Shown here piece by piece: positions 8,708-16,124 of a stretch of DNA of 32,357 bases. The stretch's first letter is position 1. Every line of letters starts with the position of its first letter. Origin of the DNA: Bacteroidia bacterium (GTDB lineage: Bacteria > Bacteroidota > Bacteroidia > Flavobacteriales_E > Vicingaceae). A model generated the notes under the pieces. It made no database searches and had not been told where the DNA came from. It saw only the letters and a program-made list of their open reading frames with translations. The DNA lies in NCBI GenBank assembly GCA_030433355.1, contig JAUIMG010000023.1, forward strand, positions 1-32,357. Reading direction: 5' to 3'. The translations under genes and the position numbers were made by a program.

Positions 8708-10039
8708 ATGCGACACAGCAATACTGTTTCATTTTACACCTTAGGCTGTAAGCTTAATTTTTCAGAGACTTCAGGGATAGCAAAGCTTTTCGAAGAAGAA
8801 GGCTATGCTAGAGTGGATTTCAAAGAAGGAGCAGACATTGTGGTGATTAACACTTGCTCTGTAACTGAACAAGCAGATAAAAAGTGCAGACAGATTGTTA
8901 AGCAAGCTAGAAACTTGAGTCCTGAAGCATTTATTGCAGTAATTGGATGCTATGCGCAGTTGAAGCCAGAAGAAATTGCAAGCATTGATGGTGTTAACAT
9001 TGTGCTTGGAGCATCTGAAAAATTCAATCTTTTACAGCACATTACTAATTGGGAAAAAGAGCAGTTTGCAAATATTTGGAAGGTTGGTCCAATTAAAGAG
9101 GTAAAAGAATTTGTTCCTTCCTTTTCTATAGGCGATAGAACCAGAAGCTTTTTGAAAGTTCAAGATGGCTGTGATTATTTCTGCTCCTTTTGCACTATCC
9201 CTTTAGCAAGAGGTAGAAGTAGAAGTAATTCAGTAGCAAAAACAGTTTTAGAAGCAAAAAAAATAGCTAATTCCGATGTTCAAGAGGTAGTTTTAACAGG
9301 TGTTAATATTGGCGATTTTGGTCAAGGTACAGAAGAGAATTTTTTTGATCTTATCAGCGAACTAGATAAGGTTGAAGGAATAGAAAGATTTAGAATATCT
9401 TCTATTGAACCCAACTTGCTGAGTAATGATATCATAGACTTTGTAAGTGTTTCCAAGAAGTTTGTTCCTCATTTTCACATTCCATTGCAGTCAGGGTCTG
9501 ATAAGATCTTACAAGCGATGAGAAGAAGATATGAAAGAAGCTTATATACGGATAGAGTTGAAAGAATAAAGCAGACCATGCCAAATGCCTGCATAGGTGT
9601 TGATGTTATCGTGGGTTATCCTTCTGAAAGTGAAGAAGACTTTTTAGAAACCTATAACTACCTCAACAACTTAAACGTTTCCTACTTTCATGTATTTACC
9701 TACTCAGAAAGAGCTAATACCGTTGCTATTAGAAAAGAAGAAGTAGTTCCTATGGAAGTAAGAAGAGAGAGAAGTAAAATGCTTCAAATCTTATCCGAAA
9801 AGAAAAAAAGAGCTTTCTATGAGAGCCAATTAAATAAAGACTTCTCTGTGCTTTTCGAAGCGCAAGAAAACCAAGGTGAAATGTTTGGTTTCACCGAAAA
9901 TTACCTTAAAATTAAAACAACTTTTAACAAAGATTGGATTAACCAAATCAAACAAGTTAAACCATTGAGCGTTAATACTGATGGAACAATTTTTGCTGAA
10001 GTTTTAACCGATGAACTAGTGCCTTTAGAGGCCATTTAA
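8708..10039 (+). CDS. mtaB: tRNA N6-threonylcarbamoyladenosine (t6A37) methylthiotransferase MtaB
   Basis: Radical-SAM methylthiotransferase of 443 residues that converts t6A37 to ms2t6A37 in ANN-decoding tRNAs. The N-terminal UPF0004 domain carries the three cysteines of the auxiliary 4Fe-4S cluster in YTLGCKLN, NTCSVTEQADKKC and VIGCYAQLKPEE. The radical-SAM cluster motif C-x3-C-x2-C is in GCDYFCSFCTIP, followed by ARGRSRS. Further family marks are VVLTGVNIGDFG, RISSIEPNLL, HIPLQSGSDKILQAMRRRY and VDVIVGYPSESEEDF. A C-terminal TRAM-like segment follows. The TLGCKLN and GRSRS patterns fit the MtaB/YqeV branch better than MiaB or RimO. The start at 8708 rather than 8687 is preferred because a promoter -7 element lies between them. 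The small basic gene downstream begins 11 nt after its stop. Confidence 0.92.
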   Translation: MRHSNTVSFYTLGCKLNFSETSGIAKLFEEEGYARVDFKEGADIVVINTCSVTEQADKKCRQIVKQARNLSPEAFIAVIGCYAQLKPEEIASIDGVNIVLGASEKFNLLQHITNWEKEQFANIWKVGPIKEVKEFVPSFSIGDRTRSFLKVQDGCDYFCSFCTIPLARGRSRSNSVAKTVLEAKKIANSDVQEVVLTGVNIGDFGQGTEENFFDLISELDKVEGIERFRISSIEPNLLSNDIIDFVSVSKKFVPHFHIPLQSGSDKILQAMRRRYERSLYTDRVERIKQTMPNACIGVDVIVGYPSESEEDFLETYNYLNNLNVSYFHVFTYSERANTVAIRKEEVVPMEVRRERSKMLQILSEKKKRAFYESQLNKDFSVLFEAQENQGEMFGFTENYLKIKTTFNKDWINQIKQVKPLSVNTDGTIFAEVLTDELVPLEAI

Positions 10040-10050
10040 AGATAAATGTT

Positions 10051-10293
10051 ATGGGAAGACCATCCACGAAACCAAAAAAACTAAAAGACGGATTTTACTT
10101 AGAAGTAAAAAATCAAGGCGCAAAATCTGGTATCAAAATCAGAAGAGACACATTTGATGAAATGATGTTAGCCAAGAAAAACTTCGAAAGAACAAAAGAA
10201 GTTAAAGTTTTAGGTGAAGTAATTGACGACACTTTCGTTGATGAAAAGAAAAGAAAAAAAGCAGCTAAAGAAGCTAAGAAGAAGTCTTCTTAG
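10051..10293 (+). CDS. Small basic hypothetical protein
   Basis: An 80-residue lysine-rich protein that I do not recognise. It begins MGRPSTKPKKLKDGFYLEV, has a central FDEMMLAKKNFERTKEVKVLGEV segment and a C-terminal run of Lys, Arg and Ala (KKRKKAAKEAKKKSS). There is no signal peptide, membrane segment or cysteine. The basic tail would suit nucleic-acid or ribosome binding, but this is only composition. It follows mtaB by 11 nt and is probably cotranscribed. Its stop codon overlaps the convergent reductase stop by 4 bp inside a perfect hairpin. The codon use looks normal, supporting a real gene. Confidence 0.75.
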   Translation: MGRPSTKPKKLKDGFYLEVKNQGAKSGIKIRRDTFDEMMLAKKNFERTKEVKVLGEVIDDTFVDEKKRKKAAKEAKKKSS

Positions 10294-10298
10294 ACTTC
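10281..10298. terminator. Hairpin spanning two convergent stop codons
   Basis: GAAGTCT (10281-10287) and AGACTTC (10292-10298) form a perfect 7-bp stem with a TCTT loop. The stop codons of the + strand gene (10291-10293) and the - strand gene (10290-10292) both lie in it. There is no clean T run on the + strand; the - strand continues pyrimidine-rich. It may act as a weak shared terminator. Confidence 0.35.
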
Positions 10299-11321
10299 AT
10301 CCCAACTCACTTTAACACCGGCGCAACTTGGCCTGCCTATGCAGGTCAAGACATAGCCTTCGTCAATTTCATCTTGTCCTAATCCGAAGTTATTTTCCAT
10401 TTCAACTTCTCCAGAAATCACCTTTGCTTTGCAAGTGGTGCAAACTCCTGAATGACATGAAAAAGGAGGATCGATACCAATTCTCTCTGCTCCTTCTAAT
10501 ATTGTTTCTGTTGCATCCAAAGTTATTTGATACTCTTCTTCATCTATAACTACAGTAATTTCCTCTACACTTCCTGAAACAACTTCTTGACTAATTCCTT
10601 TAGGCGAATCAGGACTAGCAAAATACTCTACGTGAATTTGGTTAGCATTCACCCCTGCAGCCTCTAATCCTAGTTTTGTAGACTCAATCATTCCAGCTGG
10701 GCCACAAATAAAGAAATCAGCTTGCTCTTTAAGGACTTTCAAGCCATTCGCAATACTCTCTACTCTTTCTTTATCTAATCTTTCACCATTAGAACTAAAG
10801 AAATGTTGCAGCAAAAATCTATGTCCATTTTCTTGAGAAATACCATCTAATTCTCTCTTAAAAATTACATCTTCTTCACTCCTACTGCCATAATAAAGAT
10901 TTACAATCTGATTGCCAGCTTCTAATTGATCTTTTAAAATGGACATAATTGGCGTAATTCCACTACCGGCAGCAAATAAAATGACTGGCTTATCTTTTTT
11001 ATCTGCAGTAAATGAGCCTTTTGGAGGCATCACTTCTAAGCTATCACCTATGGATATTTGGTCGTATAAATAATTTGACATTTTACCGTCTTTTACTTTT
11101 TTGGAAGTAACCTTCCACTTAGCTTCAAAAGGTGCTGTGCATAACGAATAAGACCTTCTAATCTCTTCTGCACCAATGGAGGTTTTTAGAGTTAAATACT
11201 GACCTGCCTTGAATTCAAAAGCACCTTTTAATTCCTCAGGAATATCAAACTCAATAGAGATGGCATCTTTAGTTTCTTTTACTAGTTCTTTAACTTTTAT
11301 CTTATGAAATGATGTACTCAT
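10290..11321 (-). CDS. Flavin/2Fe-2S oxidoreductase of the ferredoxin-reductase family (PaaE-like)
   Basis: A 343-residue electron-transfer protein with three modules. The FAD domain (about 1-105) has the RRSYSLCTAP flavin motif. The NAD(P) domain (about 110-235) has LFAAGSGITPIMSILK and the FFICGPAGMI signature. A C-terminal plant-type 2Fe-2S ferredoxin domain has ligands Cys289, Cys294, Cys297 and Cys327. This order matches phenylacetyl-CoA epoxidase reductase PaaE and related reductases that pass electrons from NAD(P)H to an oxygenase or desaturase. No paa genes or other oxygenase are present, so the partner is unknown and the PaaE name should not be taken literally. It is the last gene of the phoH-purC operon, starting 6 nt after the purC stop. 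Confidence 0.88.
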   Translation of the reverse strand: MSTSFHKIKVKELVKETKDAISIEFDIPEELKGAFEFKAGQYLTLKTSIGAEEIRRSYSLCTAPFEAKWKVTSKKVKDGKMSNYLYDQISIGDSLEVMPPKGSFTADKKDKPVILFAAGSGITPIMSILKDQLEAGNQIVNLYYGSRSEEDVIFKRELDGISQENGHRFLLQHFFSSNGERLDKERVESIANGLKVLKEQADFFICGPAGMIESTKLGLEAAGVNANQIHVEYFASPDSPKGISQEVVSGSVEEITVVIDEEEYQITLDATETILEGAERIGIDPPFSCHSGVCTTCKAKVISGEVEMENNFGLGQDEIDEGYVLTCIGRPSCAGVKVSWDEV

Positions 11322-11327
11322 TCTTTA

Positions 11328-12287
11328 TTAATTGTTTGAATTAGATAATTTCAACAAGCATTGCTCCACATGGTTTTCAATGCGTTGATTTATATTCGTA
11401 TAATCTGCTTTTATAAATTTTTTTCCTATAATCGTTTCATAAAGCTCGATGTATCTTTCAGATACCGTTTCAACAAACTCATCAGGCATTTCTGGCATGC
11501 TCTGCCCTTCTAATCCTTGAAATCCGTTTTCTATAAGCCATTCTCTTACAAACTCTTTACTAAGCTGTCTTTGCTTCTCTCCTCTATTCTGACGATCTTG
11601 ATAACCATCTGCATAAAAATATCGAGATGAGTCAGGTGTATGAATTTCATCAATTAAATAAATAGTATCCCCTACTTTGCCAAACTCATATTTGGTATCT
11701 ACCAAAATCAATCCTCTTTCCGCAGCCATTTCAGTTCCCCTTTGAAATAGTTTTCTTGTATAATCTTCTAGTTGCAAATAATCAGACTCCGCAACTATTC
11801 CCTGGCGGATAATTTCCTCTCTGGATATATCTTCATCATGCCCTTCTTCTGCCTTAGTAGCAGGAGTAATAATTGGTGTTGGAAACCTATCATTCTCTTT
11901 CATTCCCTCTGGCATCTCAACGCCACAAATAGTTCTCTTACCTGCCTTATACTCTCTCCAAGCATGTCCGCTTAAATAACCACGAATAACCATTTCCACT
12001 CTAAAGGCATCGCAATTTCTTCCAATGGTTACATTAGGATCTGGCACTGCTGCTACCCAATTTGGCACTATATCTTTGGTCGACTCTAAAAAAAGAGCGG
12101 CTATCTGATTTAATACTTGCCCTTTAAAAGGTATTGCTTTAGGAAGTATGTGATCAAAGGCAGAAATCCTATCGCTTGCTACCATTACCAACCACGCATC
12201 AACCGTATAAACATCCCTAACCTTTCCATGATACACCTTAGATTGATTGGTAAAATTAAATGCTGTGGTGCTTAATCCTTTATTCAT
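11328..12287 (-). CDS. purC: Phosphoribosylaminoimidazole-succinocarboxamide synthase
   Basis: SAICAR synthetase, which joins CAIR and aspartate with ATP in de novo purine synthesis; cytoplasmic. The 319-residue protein has the family motifs in order: [11 protein letters not shown] near 17-28, [10 protein letters not shown] near 37-46, [22 protein letters not shown], the glutamate-rich [15 protein letters not shown] loop and [11 protein letters not shown], followed by [11 protein letters not shown]. The length is near 300 residues, as in the longer single-domain form seen in Bacteroidota, yeast and plants, rather than the 240-residue E. coli form. Its start overlaps the phoH end by 8 bp, and the reductase follows 6 nt after its stop. 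No other pur gene is nearby, and no purine-responsive riboswitch is visible ahead of the operon. Confidence 0.95.
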   Translation of the reverse strand: MNKGLSTTAFNFTNQSKVYHGKVRDVYTVDAWLVMVASDRISAFDHILPKAIPFKGQVLNQIAALFLESTKDIVPNWVAAVPDPNVTIGRNCDAFRVEMVIRGYLSGHAWREYKAGKRTICGVEMPEGMKENDRFPTPIITPATKAEEGHDEDISREEIIRQGIVAESDYLQLEDYTRKLFQRGTEMAAERGLILVDTKYEFGKVGDTIYLIDEIHTPDSSRYFYADGYQDRQNRGEKQRQLSKEFVREWLIENGFQGLEGQSMPEMPDEFVETVSERYIELYETIIGKKFIKADYTNINQRIENHVEQCLLKLSNSNN

Positions 12288-13254
12288 TATTGTCTTTTAA
12301 TTCTTTATTCTTTTCAGTCATATCGTACGCATCTATGATTCGTCTTACCAATTCATGACGTATAACGTCTCTTCCATCAAACTCGATAAAATCAATACCC
12401 TTAGTATCTTTCAAAATCTGTCTAGCCTGGACCAATCCAGATGGTTGATTTTTAGGTAAATCTATTTGCGAGCCATCTCCGGTAATACAAAACTTAGCAT
12501 GCTTTCCCATCCTGGTTAAAAACATCTTAAACTGACTTCTAGTAGCGTTCTGAGCTTCATCTAAAATTACAAAAGCATTGTCTAAAGTTCTACCTCGCAT
12601 AAAGGCTAGTGGGGCAATTTGCACTATTCCATTTTCCATATAATCAGCTAACTTTTCAGCAGGAAACATATCGTGCAAAGCATCATACAACGGTTGTAAA
12701 TAAGGGTCTAACTTTTCTTTTAAATCACCTGGCAAAAAACCAAGGTTCTCCCCTGCTTCTACCGCAGGTCTTGTTAATATAATTCTTCTTACTTCTTTAT
12801 TTTTTAAAGCCCTAGCTGCCAAAGCAACTGCCGTATAGGTCTTTCCAGTACCTGCAGGTCCTAAAGCAAAAACCATATCGTGTTTTAAAATGCTCTTCAC
12901 CAACTTGCGCTGGTTAGTAGTTCTTGCCTTAATTAAAAGTCCATTATTTCCAAAAACAAGTACCTCGTCTTTTTCATCCATTTGCTTTCTTAGCTCCACA
13001 GACTCTTCCATTAAAAGTTGCTCAATATTGCTTTCAGATAGTTCGTGAAATTTATCCAAATGCTTAATAAGCAATCCTAATTTCTTATCGAATAACTCAA
13101 TGTCTTCAGTTTTACCAATCGCCATTACTTTTCTTCCTCTGCTAATCAATTTTAACTCTGGAAAATAAGTTCTTATTAGCTTTAGCTTTTTGTCGTTTAT
13201 TCCAAAAAGTTCTACTGGATTTACCTCTAAAATCTCTATCGTTCTTTCTGCCAA
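12280..13254 (-). CDS. PhoH family P-loop ATPase
   Basis: A 324-residue cytoplasmic ATPase of the PhoH/YbeZ family. The Walker A motif GPAGTGKT is at about residues 132-139 and Walker B is in [11 protein letters not shown] near 230. Other family marks are [36 protein letters not shown], and RGRTLDN. The N-terminal 90 residues resemble the KH-like segment of this family. Bacterial PhoH proteins are linked to RNA metabolism and commonly sit with the endonuclease YbeY; no ybeY is visible here. It is the first gene of a three-gene operon with purC and the 2Fe-2S reductase, driven by a promoter interlocked with that of the divergent gene. A longer overlapping - strand frame upstream looks spurious. 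Confidence 0.92.
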   Translation of the reverse strand: MAERTIEILEVNPVELFGINDKKLKLIRTYFPELKLISRGRKVMAIGKTEDIELFDKKLGLLIKHLDKFHELSESNIEQLLMEESVELRKQMDEKDEVLVFGNNGLLIKARTTNQRKLVKSILKHDMVFALGPAGTGKTYTAVALAARALKNKEVRRIILTRPAVEAGENLGFLPGDLKEKLDPYLQPLYDALHDMFPAEKLADYMENGIVQIAPLAFMRGRTLDNAFVILDEAQNATRSQFKMFLTRMGKHAKFCITGDGSQIDLPKNQPSGLVQARQILKDTKGIDFIEFDGRDVIRHELVRRIIDAYDMTEKNKELKDNNE

Positions 13255-13286
13255 ATGCCTTATTATTTCTGAAAAATCTTAATAAA

Positions 13287-13314
13287 TTGTGGTACGAAAT
13301 TATTACTAATTTTG
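13287..13314 (+). promoter_or_regulatory. Promoter of the SAM hydroxide adenosyltransferase operon
   Basis: TTG (13287-13289), 17 nt, then TAATTTTG (13307-13314), an exact TAnnTTTG. The two divergent -7 elements are only 4 bp apart and form a near-perfect inverted repeat, so the two polymerases cannot bind together. Confidence 0.6.
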
Positions 13315-13325
13315 ATGGCATCAAA
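13295..13325 (-). promoter_or_regulatory. Promoter of the phoH-purC-reductase operon
   Basis: On the - strand: TTTG (complement of 13322-13325), 19 nt, then TAATTTCG (complement of 13295-13302). This is textbook Bacteroidota spacing with 7 of 8 matches in the -7 element. It overlaps the divergent promoter on the + strand. Confidence 0.6.
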
Positions 13326-13354
13326 CAATCTATAAAATTCTCTTTAAGACCGGA

Positions 13355-14140
13355 ATGGCAATAATTACTCTTACCACAGATTTAGGACTTAAAGACCATT
13401 ATGTTGGTGTGGTTAAGGGGAGTATCTTAAAGGATTGCCCTAATGTCCAAATTGTTGATATTTCTCATCAAATTCCTGCCTATGACATTTTAGAGGCGGC
13501 CTTTACTTTAAAAAGTAGTTATAGCAGCTTTCCAGATGGAACTATTCATATTCTAGGAGTAAACCCAGAAGTAAATGAAGAGAGCAATCATTTACTAATT
13601 GAATATAAAAACCAATTTTTCATAGGTGCAGATAATGGTGTTTTCTCTTTAATATTTGATGAGAAACCGCAACGCATATTTGAATTAACCATTAGCCCTC
13701 ATGAAGAAGATTTAACCTTTCCTACCAAAGACATATTTACCAAAGCTGCTTGCCATATTATAAAAGGAGGCACGCCAGAAATGATAGGCAAACCTGTTAA
13801 AGACTTAGTGGAAAAAGCATTATTTAGAGCCGTTTCTGTCGGCAATACGCTCAAAGGACTTGTAATTCATATAGATCACTACGGAAACGTAATGACAAAC
13901 ATAGAAGAAACCTTTTTTAAATCTTTTAGAGCAGCTAGAGACTTTGTAATTGAATTCAGGAAAGGAGAGTACGACATTAAAGAAATAAGCAAAGCATACA
14001 ATGATGTGCCTGAAGGAGAAAAAGTAGCCCTTTTTAGCTCCTCTAATTTATTAGAAATTGCAATCAACAAAGGAGATGCGAGCAAATTACTTGGCCTTCG
14101 AAAATCAGACACTATTAGAATTGAATTTTATGATCGTTAG
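13355..14140 (+). CDS. SAM hydroxide adenosyltransferase (DUF62 / SAM_adeno_trans)
   Basis: A 261-residue protein of the family that includes the Streptomyces fluorinase. Most members hydrolyse S-adenosylmethionine to adenosine and methionine using water or hydroxide. Motifs: ITLTTDLGLKDHYVGVVKG at the N-terminus with the SAM-binding aspartate, VDISHQIPAYDILEAAFTLK, GTIHILGVNPEV, FIGADNGVFSLIF, and in the C-terminal domain HIDHYGNVMTNI and FSSSNLLEIAINKGDA. The length and two-domain layout are normal for the family. The physiological role of the hydrolase is unsettled. Here it heads a + strand operon with an ABM-fold protein, a glycosyltransferase and a LOG-family hydrolase, with gene overlaps of 11 and 4 bp. 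The operon gives no clear pathway. Confidence 0.92.
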   Translation: MAIITLTTDLGLKDHYVGVVKGSILKDCPNVQIVDISHQIPAYDILEAAFTLKSSYSSFPDGTIHILGVNPEVNEESNHLLIEYKNQFFIGADNGVFSLIFDEKPQRIFELTISPHEEDLTFPTKDIFTKAACHIIKGGTPEMIGKPVKDLVEKALFRAVSVGNTLKGLVIHIDHYGNVMTNIEETFFKSFRAARDFVIEFRKGEYDIKEISKAYNDVPEGEKVALFSSSNLLEIAINKGDASKLLGLRKSDTIRIEFYDR

Positions 14141-14426
14141 AATTGTCAAAATGACTTTTAAAGAGGAGGAAATTGAAACTTTCAAAGAAGTTTTTGACGA
14201 CTCTAAAGAGAAGATAAGAGCATTTCCAGGGGTAAAATACCTAGAATGTCTGCAAGGAAAAGATAAACCCAACATCTTCTTTACCTACAGCCATTGGGAA
14301 AGCGAAAACGATTTAGAAGCGTATAGAAATTCTGATTTATTCCATAGCACTTGGGCGAAAACAAAACCACTTTTTAAAGAAAAAGCTGAAGCCTGGTCTA
14401 ATGAAAGATTAGCCTCGTTAAAATGA
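14130..14426 (+). CDS. Antibiotic biosynthesis monooxygenase (ABM) superfamily protein
   Basis: The frame is open from 14058, but the ATG at 14130 gives a clean ABM domain and a normal 11-bp overlap with the preceding stop, so I start there. The 98-residue product begins MIVRIVKMTFKEEEIETF and has the ferredoxin-like ABM pattern: FPGVKYLECLQGKD, then FFTYSHWESENDLEAYRNSDLF and a C-terminal helix. Such small dimeric proteins are cofactor-free monooxygenases, heme-degrading enzymes or of unknown role. The W-E/D-S motif with LEAYR is general to the family. No heme-uptake gene is near, so the function is left open. Its last four bases overlap the GT2 start (ATGA). Confidence 0.85.
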   Translation: MIVRIVKMTFKEEEIETFKEVFDDSKEKIRAFPGVKYLECLQGKDKPNIFFTYSHWESENDLEAYRNSDLFHSTWAKTKPLFKEKAEAWSNERLASLK

Positions 14427-15427
14427 GTCACTTGATCTCTGTGATCATGCCGGTTAAAAATGCGGCTCATTATTTAGAAGAGTGCATGGATAGCCTATTA
14501 AATCAAACTTATTCTAATTGGGAACTCATTGCCATTAATGACCATTCAGAAGATAATAGCATTCAAATTTTACAGCATTATGTGAAAAAAGATGCTAGAA
14601 TTAAATACTTAGAAAACAAAGGATCAGGAATTATTGAAGCATTAAGACTAGCACTTCATCATTCCAAAGGAGATTTTATTAGTAGAATGGACGCGGATGA
14701 CATTATGCCTGCCAATAAACTTGCATTATTGTATGAGCTTTTAGAGACTAAGGGTAAAGGATATATAGCAACAGGAAAAGTAAAATACTTTTGTGAAGAT
14801 GGAGTAAGCGATGGCTTTTTAAAGTACGAACAGTGGCTCAATGAAATCATTGATAATGAGAATCATTGGGAGGAGATTTATAAGGAATGTGTTATTGCCT
14901 CCCCTGCTTGGTTGATCCATAGAGAAGATTTGATAAACTGCGAAGCTTTTGAACCAAATGCCTATCCCGAAGACTATGATTTAGTATTTCGATTTTATAA
15001 AAATAAACTAAAGGTAGCTTCTACTAAAGAGATTGTACATTTATGGAGAGATCATAAAGAAAGGATAAGCAGAAACCATGAGCACTATAAAGCCAACACT
15101 TTTTTTGTGTTGAAACTTCGTTACTTTTTCGAATTGGAAAGAGATAAACATCGCTCTTTGGTAATTTGGGGAGCAGGACCAAAAGGCAAAATAATGGCTA
15201 AGCTACTAAATGAAATGCAGGAAGATTTCAATTGGGTAAGCAACAATCCCAATAAACATGGTAAAAACATCTATGATCAAATATTAAAAGACTTTGCTGC
15301 TATCTTAAAAATGAATCGTCCACAAGTGCTGATAACCGTAGCACAAAGAAATGCAAAAGAAGAAATAGTAAGCTTTTTTGAGAAACATGGCTTAAAAGCT
15401 AAAGAAGATTATTACTTTTTCAGTTAA
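14423..15427 (+). CDS. GT2 glycosyltransferase with a C-terminal Rossmann-like domain
   Basis: A 334-residue protein. Residues 1-220 are a GT-A fold family 2 glycosyltransferase: ISVIMPVKNAAHYLEECMDS, ELIAINDHSEDNS, and the metal-binding DADD motif near residues 88-91 in SRMDADDIMP. The region EPNAYPEDYDLVFRF gives the ED base motif. Residues about 244-334 are an added module with a dinucleotide-binding-like start, SLVIWGAGPKGK, and the pattern QVLITVAQRNAKEEIVSFF. This resembles the N-terminal fold of sugar O-acyltransferases such as PglD, or a stand-alone Rossmann domain. GT2 enzymes transfer sugars from nucleotide-sugar donors; donor and acceptor here are unknown. No other polysaccharide genes are in the window. 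ATGA overlap with the ABM gene implies translational coupling. Confidence 0.87.
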   Translation: MSHLISVIMPVKNAAHYLEECMDSLLNQTYSNWELIAINDHSEDNSIQILQHYVKKDARIKYLENKGSGIIEALRLALHHSKGDFISRMDADDIMPANKLALLYELLETKGKGYIATGKVKYFCEDGVSDGFLKYEQWLNEIIDNENHWEEIYKECVIASPAWLIHREDLINCEAFEPNAYPEDYDLVFRFYKNKLKVASTKEIVHLWRDHKERISRNHEHYKANTFFVLKLRYFFELERDKHRSLVIWGAGPKGKIMAKLLNEMQEDFNWVSNNPNKHGKNIYDQILKDFAAILKMNRPQVLITVAQRNAKEEIVSFFEKHGLKAKEDYYFFS

Positions 15428-15436
15428 ATTGAAACT

Positions 15437-16018
15437 ATGAAGAGTCTAAGTGTATTCTGTGCATCCTCGGATGGCAACAAAGCGATCTTTAAAGAAGTAG
15501 CATTCCAATTAGGGCTAAGATTGGCTAAAGAGAATATACAAGTGGTTTATGGAGGAGGCAGTTTAGGTTCTATGGGTGCAGTTGCTAGAGGAGCAATTTC
15601 TGGAGGAGGAAAAGTAATTGGAGTAATGCCACATTTTTTAAATCGTAAAGAAGTTGCATTGGAAGGAGTTACAGAGATGATTTATGTGGAAAGCATGCAC
15701 GAAAGAAAGCACACCATGAACGAACTTTCTGATGGAAGCATTACAATTCCTGGAGGTTTTGGAACTTTAGAAGAGTTTTTTGAAATGATTACATGGGGAC
15801 AATTGGGTTTACATAAAAAACCTACAGCTATTTACAACTACCATGGCTTTTACAATAATCTCTTAGCCCATTTAAAAAGCATGGTAGAATTTGAGTTGAT
15901 TAAAGAAGACCATATGGATATGCTGATTGCAGAAGATAACATAGACAATTTACTGCAAAGCATGCGAAACTTCACGCCACCTCCCCTACCACATTGGTTG
16001 AAAACCAATCAAACGTAA
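15437..16018 (+). CDS. LOG-family nucleoside 5'-monophosphate phosphoribohydrolase (TIGR00730)
   Basis: A 193-residue Rossmann-fold enzyme of the LONELY GUY family, which removes ribose 5-phosphate from nucleotides; cytokinin ribotides are the plant substrates and AMP or pyrimidine-like nucleotides are bacterial ones. The signature PGGFGTLEE is at residues 105-113, preceded by MHERKHTMNELSDG with the conserved Arg90-Lys91. The nucleotide-binding GGGSLGSMG is near 39-47 and VIGVMPHFL near 60. The length is standard. It starts 10 nt after the glycosyltransferase stop and is the last gene of the operon. Older annotations call this family lysine decarboxylase-like; that is not supported by the motif. 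Confidence 0.92.
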   Translation: MKSLSVFCASSDGNKAIFKEVAFQLGLRLAKENIQVVYGGGSLGSMGAVARGAISGGGKVIGVMPHFLNRKEVALEGVTEMIYVESMHERKHTMNELSDGSITIPGGFGTLEEFFEMITWGQLGLHKKPTAIYNYHGFYNNLLAHLKSMVEFELIKEDHMDMLIAEDNIDNLLQSMRNFTPPPLPHWLKTNQT

Positions 16019-16124
16019 AAGCCGTATTTCTTTTAAGCAAAAAACTGGGACACAGTTCCTTAAGTCATTCCATTGCCATCTGCAATTTGCTAAATATTAG
16101 GAATCGTATCTCTATATTAGCTAG

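Noticed and set aside
16043-16057. AACTG...CAGTT hairpin after the LOG-family gene
   Set aside because: Only a 5-bp stem with no T run; not convincing as a terminator.
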